Positions 56,126 to 64,000 of a stretch of DNA of 64,000 nucleotides are shown one piece after another; the first letter of the stretch is position 1, and the number at the start of each line of letters is the position of its first letter. Under the pieces are notes generated by a model. The model saw only the letters and a program-made list of their open reading frames with translations. It searched no databases and was not told the origin of the DNA. The stretch is from Gracilaria vermiculophylla. Its lineage: Eukaryota; Rhodophyta; Florideophyceae; Gracilariales; Gracilariaceae. A program made the position numbers and the translations under genes. The stretch lies in assembly GCA_019155205.2 (NCBI GenBank), contig JAHNZQ020003150.1, forward strand, positions 2,570,727 through 2,634,726, given 5' to 3'.

Positions 56126-56604
56126 AAGTTCTATTATTCCGTTCTCTTATTTACTTCACTCGTTACCCCGAATCACAACTATTCGAAAGTGATTCCATTA
56201 CGGAAACATCACTTGCTCACTCACAATCTGGATGGCTTTCATTGTAATATGAAAATGAATTATGCATGGATGTCGAAAAACTCTGGAGGATGTCTCCGCA
56301 AAAATTTGCGAATGGAATAATCCGGTGATTTACGTGTGACGGTCACGCCTAGCAACGTTACGGCCCACACAGATGGTTGATGGACTGTGTACAAAGCACA
56401 GAAAGTTTGGAAAATTCTAAAGAACTCATATCAAAGAGTTGTTTTTCTAATTGGAAAGAAGACCTCATCACTTTCACCCCATCTATCTTTGTAATCGACT
56501 TACAAAGAGATGTATTTGAAATAATCGATGAAAAGGGGGTGGGAATTGTCATACATAGAACTCAATTACAGTACGATGGCATAAAAACGACACAGACAAA
56601 CTAA
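56126..56604 (+). pseudogene. Possible broken gene for a small secreted protein
   Basis: An ATG at 56126 opens a signal-like start, MKFYYSVLLFTSLVTP, and runs 65 codons to a TAA. The same frame then has SGDLRVTVTPSNVTAH; from about 56377 another frame carries VQSTESLENSKELISKSCFSNW to 56604. One stop and one frameshift would explain this. It converges on the secreted gene at 57221-56601. I recognise no family; it could be chance. Confidence 0.3.
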
Positions 56605-57221
56605 AAGAACTCAGTGTAGACCAGGACACACCGATTCATTATTCGAGCTTTTCGAGCCGACATTTGCACCACTTCCTTCACCCTAGGCGGCGAAACAGAA
56701 GTATCCAGAACTTCATATTCGGTGAGGTACATCGGAACAAAGGCCCCATTAGGCTTGTATCTGCTCATGGCAACTCCTGGCATACGCGAAATTCCGGATC
56801 CATGCGAATCCGGGATGTTGGCTGTCCTAAACAACGACCCTGGGACGGTCAATTAATTGCATTGAGTGGTCCAGTAGCGACAATTGGAATAAGCTCTGCA
56901 GTGAAATACATATCGCAGAGAATCCATTGATTTAACGTATCCGATAGCTGATTGGTCTTTATTGTACTTCTTAACAATTCTCGGAGTAAAGGCTCCAGAT
57001 AAATATCCATTCATAGAGTAGTTTCCTGTTCCGCATTGCACATGATCATATTCAGCAAGCACTCCTTCAAGTGCAAAATTGCAAAGACCTGAGTCGCCTC
57101 GTACTTCACACCATTCGAAAGTCAAGTATTCGTTTGTCGCCCAAGAAGGAATGGAAATGGCAGATAATGGGCTCTCAACATAAATAAGAAACACCAAAAA
57201 CAAACTGCAGAAGAACTTCAT
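56601..57221 (-). pseudogene. Secreted protein family A, copy 1 (in-frame stop)
   Basis: ATG at 57221; signal peptide MKFFCSLFLVFLIYVESPLSA. The rest aligns along its length with copy 2 at 58730-58110: WCEVRGDSGLC, DHVQCGTGNYSMNG, SGAFTPRIV, GYVKSMDSLR, HGSGISRMPG, YKPNGAFVPMYLTEYEVLDT, SVSPPRVKEV and MSARKARI. A TAA at 56853-56855 lies within a 21-bp segment (56853-56873) absent from copy 2, so the frame is otherwise open to 56601. Either a pseudogene, or the 21 bases are spliced or polymorphic; they lack GT...AG ends. Function unknown; exported protein. Confidence 0.65.
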
Positions 57222-58109
57222 GACGTAATATAGTCATGTGTTATCATTGTGAAATGAATGAACACAAAGGGCCGTCACTTATATACCAAGCACAATGCAT
57301 TCAGTTCGCTGGCAATTTCTGAAAGATTACACACATGTGTTTTTCTTTTTGACCTTGCATTCGCAGAGGAGGCACTTGCGTCAATTTGTTGATCATAGAA
57401 AGGACCAAAGCAAACTGCTAAAGTTTCTGTTCTTCGTAAGCTCTGAAGGCTATAGCCCTTTCTGAACAAGTAACAAAAACAATGTGATTTAAAGCGTGGA
57501 AGCAAATACGCTTCTTGAAACCACGCATCTTTATTATTCGTATCAAATTGACTTCATTTTGTGGTGAACGATATGCATATTGAATTCGTTCATTGTTGTG
57601 TGGAATTCCCAGCCATGAGATGCGCTGAAGCGTTAATGGAACTGGAAAAATATTTAAGCATAAAAGTATTGTTCTGATTTCGATAATTCAAACTCAGCTG
57701 CTTTATGTGATTTGCGCATATTGATTGCAAATAGTCCTAGCTACAGGCTGCCGAATAAGGCTTAGATAAGTATTGTCGTAACATTTTACCTGTAGTTTGT
57801 TGTTTACCTTATTGAAAATCTACAATTCTTTCTTATTTTTTACTCATCATGTGACTCCTATCACTTTCATCTTGCCTCGAACAAAAGGAGAAAAAATGGG
57901 TTTAACTTATTTTAAAGTAGAACATGTTATAACGGATTTACCGAGGACAAAATTAGAGTTAATCAGAAAGATATTTTAAACAATGCACGATTTGCAGCAA
58001 GTCTTGGCCATGATTGTTTTAAGATTGATCGGTAGCATAAAATCCACCTTTCAGCTCACATAGCTGTGCACTGTGGAAGATTTCACAGAATTGTGCCTCG
58101 TTTAGCAGG

Positions 58110-58730
58110 CTAAAATTGGGCGTAAAATAAAACGCATTGGTTCTCTACCCTGGCCTGTCGCGCAGACATCTTTCGAACTTCTCTGACCCGTGGTGGGGAT
58201 ACAGAAGTGTCCACGACCTCATATTCAGTAACATACATCAACACACAAGCTCCATTTGGAACAAACCTTCTCAGAGCCCGCTCATGCCTTCGAGAAATTC
58301 CTGACCCTCTCTCTCCAGGCAAGTTGGAAGAACCAAACAACCATCCCGGAATAGTCAGATACCGACATCTTCTGTTTGAGTAAGTATGATCTTCGTTATC
58401 ATAGTCCGTTTCGCACATGTAGACATCTCTAAGAGAATCGTCCACCTTTACATATCCTACTTCAGCGTCATAGAAATCAGGGTCTTTGTGAATGATCTTG
58501 GGTGTAAATGCTCCTGAATGTGCACCGGTCAAAGAAAAGTTCCCAGAACCCCATTGAACATGATCAAACACACCCCACAAATTCTTGAAACCAAACCTAC
58601 ATAGACCTCCATCCCCGCGTACCTCACATTTTTCGTACGTAACGACTTGATTTGCTTCGAGCGGAGTATATCCATAGACCCACTTATATGTAAGAAGAAG
58701 AACAAATGAGAACAAAATATGATTCACCAT
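58110..58730 (-). CDS. Secreted protein family A, copy 2 (intact), 206 residues
   Basis: ATG at 58730 in the good context CAACCATGG. Signal peptide MVNHILFSFVLLLTYKWVYG, probably cut before YTPLE. Mature part about 186 residues with six or so Cys (KCEVRG, GLCRF, YMCETD, RRCRY, GACVLM, NQCVLF), a GSGNFSLTG-x2-SGAFTPKII block, an acidic VDDSLRD...DYDNEDHTYSN loop and a basic C-terminal helix (REVRKMSARQARVENQ). No transmembrane segment after the signal peptide and no domain I know. Same orientation as copy 1, 0.9 kb apart: a tandem duplication. Probably an extracellular or cell-wall protein (inference from export only). Confidence 0.75.
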   Translation of the reverse strand: MVNHILFSFVLLLTYKWVYGYTPLEANQVVTYEKCEVRGDGGLCRFGFKNLWGVFDHVQWGSGNFSLTGAHSGAFTPKIIHKDPDFYDAEVGYVKVDDSLRDVYMCETDYDNEDHTYSNRRCRYLTIPGWLFGSSNLPGERGSGISRRHERALRRFVPNGACVLMYVTEYEVVDTSVSPPRVREVRKMSARQARVENQCVLFYAQF

Positions 58731-60060
58731 GGTTGTGGCAGTTGTTGGAGAAGTACTAAAGAATCAGCGGCCTTTTGTGGAGGAACTAATCAGCGGAACT
58801 CACGCGATCCCATAAGTAATTCGTTTAAATTGAGAGGAGGATTCTTTTCAAAACCGCTGTATTGTGATTCTCGTACATGTTGTTTGCATGAATCCTTCTG
58901 CACCAACATCGATGAAATGCTCCGAATGATGTACAACAAAGCTTTCATGAATAATAACGGGGGTTTCATTGATGACGCCATACGTTATGCTCGTTGTCAG
59001 AGATCAGATGCACTGAGCAAAGCGGTGTGAAAATTCAGATGTTTGAAAGAATCAGGCATCTACATCCTCTCTCGGCTCTCTTTTTGGGACGGGTCTTGAT
59101 TGGAAAATGTGTTTTAGAGCATCAGAGATATAACGAAAATACCACTTAATTACGCATACTACGTACTCCAGCATGAGCAGCAGTAGTCGGATGATAAGGT
59201 ACATGCATTGTTGTAAGGAATTCATCTAGGATAAATTGGTTCTCATAGTTTGCATGTGTCCCGTGCAGGGTATCATAGCTTAAGGAGGAAACTATCAACA
59301 CAAATCAATGATTTCAAACGCAGACCTGATTTCGTATATGTTTTGTATTAACACATATAACTATTTCTTTTGTTAGATAAAGCTCTTTCTCACATACTTT
59401 TTGTTTACGGCAATCTCTGATTGTGGCTCCGCATACATTTTGCTTCACAAAAGACGAAGTACTTGCGCAGTTCTGATGAACAAGACGTGAGTAGAAAGAA
59501 ATGCAAATCTCAAATGTATTACAAAAAATTCATTTCCATGTATATGTAAATGAAGTATTAGCCCAGAATGATGTCCTGCGACAAAACACTCTTGGGTGCC
59601 TCTCAAACACTCAGTATACGTAAATGATATAAACAATATTTAAACGTTTTAAATTTTAATCTTGTGTTAAAATTGTCTTTAAACTGCAAAACAATGAGTG
59701 TTATGCGTAATTATTAAAAGTTTAGTAGTTATTGGAGTGTCTCGATGACAGATTGCGTCCGCGTTGTTTAACAATATATGCACAATTAAAGTTTATTGCA
59801 GATTTCTCCATCTTTAATGGTATTAAGGTGTTTTTGCGTTAGAATAAGGTAACGACTTTTCTATTTGGTAACCGCGTTGAAGTCTTATTCTGATAAAATA
59901 AATGGAGAGCTTGCCTAAAATCAGTTTTCATCAGAATCAGAAGAATCATCAATCAACAAAGAGAACCCGAGAACAGCTAGAAAGTCTACAAAAAGAAGAA
60001 GACCCCAGAAACCCCGTCTGCAACTGTTTTGGAAGGCAGCAGTTCACCAAGTTGGTGCGA
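58731..60060. other. Intergenic stretch without a gene
   Basis: The + frames at 58719-59030 and 59902-60375 overlap secreted genes on the other strand and have no family; I treat them as chance. Otherwise A/T-rich, with microsatellite-free low-complexity at 59640-59720. Confidence 0.45.
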
Positions 60061-60636
60061 TTACGCCTTTCTACAGGACGGTTTTCCGTGGCGATCGTAC
60101 CTGTTGAAGACGCCTCCACATTTGTTTTCGCAGCATGTGCGACCAACAGTAGCAAACGCCACCCCGATTTGAGAAGTACTTCCCTGTGGATTGGATCGAT
60201 CATATACATCGCATGCTTCGCGATACTCATCGCTCATCATGTAACACGCTCTCATGCAATAATTGACATCGAGTGGAGTGGAGACAAAAATACTCGTGAG
60301 ACCATTATTGGGACATTTGCATTGCACTCCAAATTCTTCAGGGGCATGATCGACGGCCTTCACGGCGCAACTTGAAGGGGTAGGAGATGGAGTTGGGGCA
60401 TTCGGGTTGCGAGAACACGTTGTCCAAGGATGATCGTTGGGACTTCCGCAACTCTTCAGAATACATTGGTTATCGTAGATACCCTGCAAGCAGTCATAGA
60501 GAGATTGAAATGCCGGAAGGCACTGTTCCGAGCATGCAGAAGCACTTCTCTGTGTGGCAAAGATTGATAGTTCGTCATGGACCGCTGCCAGTGCGGTAGT
60601 GAGGCCGATCAATACAAAAGTGAGGAATGATAGCAT
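60061..60636 (-). CDS. Secreted Cys-rich protein family B, copy 1 (intact), 191 residues
   Basis: ATG at 60636 (AATAATGC). Signal peptide MLSFLTFVLIGLTTALAA. The mature part holds about 14 Cys in a regular pattern: ACSEQC, YDCLQG, NQCILKSC, TTCSRNP, SSC, QCKC, YCMRAC, EACD, TCCENKC, SC, split by a Pro/Ser/Thr linker (NAPTPSPTPSS, near residue 77). This suggests two disulfide-bonded modules joined by a flexible linker. No further membrane segment. I do not recognise the family. A broken paralogue lies 1 kb away on the same strand. Extracellular role inferred only from the signal and Cys. Confidence 0.75.
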   Translation of the reverse strand: MLSFLTFVLIGLTTALAAVHDELSIFATQRSASACSEQCLPAFQSLYDCLQGIYDNQCILKSCGSPNDHPWTTCSRNPNAPTPSPTPSSCAVKAVDHAPEEFGVQCKCPNNGLTSIFVSTPLDVNYCMRACYMMSDEYREACDVYDRSNPQGSTSQIGVAFATVGRTCCENKCGGVFNRYDRHGKPSCRKA

Positions 60637-61671
60637 TATTTCAAAGAAGTATTAGGTGAAAGCTGGTGCGGTGGAGATGTTGGACTTGATATGCAGCTTC
60701 AAAAGGAAACAAGAGATGCTTAAGTACTGAAGTATTGGGATGCAGACAGAATTTGTAGAGAGCTGGACGGGGGATATTCGTTTGAGTTCTGGAGCTGGTC
60801 TTGTTGATTCTACGTTTCAAAGCATTGTCAAGAGTGCCATGGGCGGTGAGACGAACGGCGCTTGTCTGGATTGCATTCCTCGCATTTGGCGCTCTTTGTG
60901 ACCTCGGCATGACGAACTGCCAGCGGCGCGCTTGAATTTAAAAAAAACAAAACAAAACAAAACAATTCACGCATTGCGCGAGGCAGCAGGTAAATTATTG
61001 AAGCCATCGGCATATTTGAGCGGTACAGAACATTTGAGCACCGTATTACTTTGTCGGCGAAAATCTCGTCTGGATTGCTATTTAGGATTACCGAGTCATT
61101 CCACTCAAAAACAATTATGTTCCAACGCAGATACTACTTTAACATTTGTTTGAAATGCGATCCTTCACATCATTAACGGCATGCGTGGCAAATTTTTTTT
61201 TGGAGACAATGCGATGACTTCAACATTGAACTCTGTCAATCAGAAATGTTCCGACCAGAACGTGCATGTACGCGAGTACATGATTGCGGTGAGTTGGTAA
61301 ACATGTCAAAGAGCATTGTCCTCAATTTCTCACTTTCCACGCGTCGTCCACAAAACATGAGCAACCAAATGGCCATATGCACTTTGGCAACGGAATAGAA
61401 AACTTCACTTCATGCTTTTATCACTGTCGGTTTTCACTTCCAACAACCATGGAAAGGTTGTGTTTCATATTTTGCAAACTTCAAGAATAGTGATCATAGC
61501 ATCGTATGAGTAACTATTCAATTATTTCAACAAGGACACGGCAATTATATACAACCCCGACGCACATATAAACATCTAATGGAAAAAAGAGCTCCAAGAC
61601 GCATTGCATAGACATTGTATATCTCCCAGGAGGTGTAGATTTTGGTCTGGGACTACGAAACCCATTAAATA
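60637..61671. other. Intergenic stretch between family B copies
   Basis: No gene seen. Contains the run AAAAAAAACAAAACAAAACAAA-like at 60940-60963. The first 200 bases would be the promoter of the gene at 60636. Confidence 0.4.
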
Positions 61672-62255
61672 TTAACATTTTCCACAACTCGGCTTCCCAT
61701 ATCGAGCGAACTTTGTGAACACTCCACTAAACCCATGTTCACAACACGAACGGCCAAGTGCAATGAATGTCGGTTCTGGCTGCAAAAGATCGCCGTTCGA
61801 GCTGTTGCGGTCATTATCATTGCTTGCCTGGCGATATGTTTCACGCATCCTGTAGCATGACCTCACGCAATAGTTTATGTCAAGCGGAAACGATACGAAT
61901 GCGACGCCCAACTCTTGGGTGAGACATCTGCAGACTACTCTAAACTCAGTCTCGCGGTGATCTTTTCCCAGCATAGGACAAATGGAGGGAGTGGGTGCGG
62001 GCTGTGGGGCGATAGGGTTACGGGAACATATCATCTAAGGATGATCGCTGAGACTCTCACAACTTCTCGTTATACACTGGTCATCAATACATATATTTCA
62101 TCCAGACAGTCGTAGAATTATTGAAAAACTGGCAAACAGCGCTCAGAAAATGGATGTGCTTGAGTGCAAGAGTCGTGGAACCATAATTCAGAAAAGCTGC
62201 AAGCCATGCTCGAGAAATGAACTCAGCGAGCACAAACACTATCCTGCAAAAGTAA
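61672..62255 (-). pseudogene. Secreted Cys-rich protein family B, copy 2 (broken)
   Basis: From 62034 a 120-codon stretch CSRNPIAPQPAPTPSIC...VVCRCLTQELGVAFVSFPLDINYCVRSC...GRSCCEHGFSGVFTKFARYGKPSCGKC matches the C-terminal two thirds of copy 1. Upstream the match goes on: SERCLPVFQ-stop-FYDCLDEIY, a one-base frameshift, then DQCITRSC...SDHP-stop, where copy 1 has W (TGG to TAG). So two stops and a frameshift. The signal peptide region (62180-62255) is no longer clear. Confidence 0.75.
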
Positions 62256-64000
62256 AAGCAATAGGATACACTTTAAGTTACACAGTGGAATGTGACGATC
62301 TTTCCGTCATCGTTGGGAGCAGCGCGGCGAAATTCAGCAATTTGAAACTTGTAATCCTTGTCATGGGGGACTAGGTGTACTTTACTAGTAAATCTGTGAA
62401 AGTAATGTACATGTAAGATGCATTGCTGTTCAAAGAAGCTGCAACTCCTATATGAGATCAGTTTTTCAAAACATCTTAGACGCAGAAGCTACGAAAAAAC
62501 AACAAAGGGGTGGAGGAATAGCTTGAAGGAAAACAAAATGAAGTCGGTACTGCGACGGTGGCATTGTGCAAGAAATAAATAAATGCCGAGGCGTGCGAGT
62601 CGGACAATGATATTCGAGGAATATTCTTGTGTAGACAGTGTCAGTTTCGTGCTATGTTTAAAACTGCAGGGCAAAAATGCGGTCCGAACAGGAGTCTGAC
62701 TGATTCTCGTAGGGGAACAGCGGACTCTAAGTCAACAATGAGAGAAAATGCGCTGCGATCGCTAGAGATTAAACTGACGATACCCTATTCGATTCAATAA
62801 TCGAAGACAGCGCAGCCTGAAGACTGTCTTCGAGACAGTTCTGGACGACAGTCTGGCTTTTAGACTGTCTGTGTGGTTCTGTGTGGCCCAATACCAATAT
62901 CTGCGTCTCACTATAGTTGAGAATAGCAATTGAGGGTGGCTGTCGCCGCTGAGGTCCTTAAAGCCGAGGCTTCGGACCGTAGAACTTGAGTTTTTCAGAG
63001 CTTTCTCGAGATTCTGTTTGCGAGCATGTTGCAGAGAGTAATGGAATTTCCAAGAACGCAGAAGATGATTTACGGATTGTGCTGGGTTTAGAGACATTAC
63101 AACGACGGCCGACTTGGCAGGCACCAGTCGCACACGGACCATAATATGGCCATATCACAGTCTTATTACAACCATCGATCGCAATCTCAAGCCGCGATCA
63201 CAAAGATGTTGTATAGCCGTGACTCTTCTGCATGTCCTAGCTTCTTAAAGCCATGGCCGCTGCTGGTCTTGTGCGGTATTGGTTCTGTATCATTTAAGCG
63301 ATTCGCAAAATTCGTTTCCCGCCCACCCCATTCGAAGAAGCAGCCAAAGCCTCCCGGGCTTAGCTTAATGCGATAAATGTTTCCCATCGGTGAAGCCGGG
63401 CATACGCTTGGGCGGCTCTGTGCCTAATACACATACCCAAAACTAAATGATCCCCTTGGGAAGCTCATTAAAAGGAGGCAGTAAAACCTGTTTGTTTTGT
63501 GCATCACGGCGGGGTTCCAGCGCCTCTGAATCTGCTCAAAACTTCCCCGCTGTGCAGGAGAGTAGTCTAATGAAAACCAGTTGAATAGCTCCAGCGCTCT
63601 GGCTGGATGCTCTGCCCACTGCAAGATCTTCATATTGCCGCATTTTTCTATGTATCTAGTGATAAATGACTGCCTGATACATGAGATCTTTGTGTTCCAC
63701 AAGGCTTATTTATTTATGCACTGGGACCCTGTATCAGCAGCGTACTTAACAGCAGCAGCGTTGAGAAGTTCTCTGCCGAGTGCGGGACATGAACCAGAAA
63801 TCGCTGTTCCGGGGCCAAAAACAAATAAAATCAGTTGAACAATTTCGGCGCTCTAGCCCTTTATTCTTACATAATGGGTACGTTACGGACTCTAAAGTAT
63901 ACTTGGCACACAAGTAAACCTGTCATTTTGAACCCTTCACATTCTACTTTTGATCAAATGAGTATCGATTCCCCAAAAAACAGATGGTTATGAATGTTTT
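62256..64000. other. Right end of the window, no recognisable gene
   Basis: Several overlapping frames of 60-126 codons, none with a known motif. At 63560-63610 and 63830-63870 related words (CAGTTGAA...CGGCGCTCTAGCCC / CAGTTGAA...CAGCGCTCTGGCTGG) suggest a degenerate repeat. Includes member 2 of the repeat pair at 62760-62925. Confidence 0.45.
62760..62925 (-). repeat. Member 2 of a dispersed protein-coding repeat pair
   Basis: Aligns in DNA and in the minus-strand frame with 36920-37095. Here the frame is open for 126 codons (63142-62762), so this is the better preserved member; residues before RYWYW have no match in member 1. Confidence 0.5.

Noticed and set aside
58719..59030. 103-codon + strand frame with Cys
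   Set aside because: Overlaps the start of secreted gene A copy 2 and lacks a signal peptide or paralogue.
59902..60375. 157-codon + strand frame
   Set aside because: Two thirds overlap the intact secreted gene on the other strand; no family.
1..64000. CRISPR arrays, rRNA genes, prokaryotic operons
   Set aside because: No regularly spaced identical repeats, no rRNA motifs and no ribosome-binding-site pattern; the content is eukaryotic transposons and monocistronic genes.

Overview
This is a stretch of nuclear DNA from a eukaryote in which at least three quarters of the recognisable sequence is decayed transposable elements. The few host-like genes are short, have no visible introns, and sit in small islands at about 39-42 kb and 56-62 kb. 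I see no bacterial operons, Shine-Dalgarno sites, rRNA or CRISPR. Intron-poor genes combined with Ty1/copia elements (one clade with a DDGAP-type protease), chromoviral Ty3/gypsy elements, and pogo, piggyBac and Tc3-like transposons would fit a red alga of the Chondrus type. That is a low-confidence inference; an oomycete, another alga or another protist is not excluded.

Layout. 1-2.25 kb: no recognisable gene. 2.3-5.8 kb: 3'-truncated copia element (copia-1, +). 6.4-7.25 kb: pogo/Tigger transposase remnant (+). 7.36-12.40 kb: chromovirus (gypsy-1, +) with two short LTRs, a PBS, gag and pol. 12.40-16.99 kb: second copia clade (copia-2, -) keeping its 5' LTR. 18.3-22.9 kb: two inverted piggyBac-like pseudogenes with a solo LTR (20749-21599) between them. 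22.94-35.43 kb: a 12.5-kb chromovirus (gypsy-2, -) inserted in the right-hand piggyBac copy. Its 3' LTR is split by an oppositely oriented solo LTR of the same family, which is itself split by about 555 bp of foreign DNA. 39.0-39.7 kb: intact zinc-finger gene. 41.4-41.9 kb: very GC-rich Kazal-like secreted protein gene. 44.5-49.3 kb: third chromovirus lineage (gypsy-3, -), interrupted by a solo copia-2-family LTR. 49.9-50.5 kb: RNase H end of a third copia element. 50.5-53.4 kb: 5'-truncated relative of gypsy-2 (gypsy-4, +), carrying a 64-bp miniature LTR. 53.4-55.95 kb: two Tc3-like transposons head to head; one holds a solo copia-2-family LTR, the other a TA-flanked TIR element and an assembly gap. 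56.1-62.3 kb: two families of secreted proteins, each with one intact gene and one broken copy.

The most interesting signal is in gypsy-2 and gypsy-4. Both have a region between the integrase chromodomain and the 3' LTR that carries an open frame on the antisense strand. It starts about 60 bp inside the 3' LTR boundary. Despite strong divergence the two copies share protein blocks such as SGSPG, LPSSTASP, DEWC and EQGPGAPVMNS, and in the best blocks the differences are mostly third-position or conservative. I infer that this LTR family encodes, or once encoded, an antisense accessory protein. The same LTRs hold a conserved tRNA box-A-like block on the antisense strand.

Insertion order can be read from target-site duplications. 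The copia-2 LTR family has inserted at least four times in the window, three times as solo or miniature LTRs with perfect 5-bp duplications. It is the youngest visible activity.
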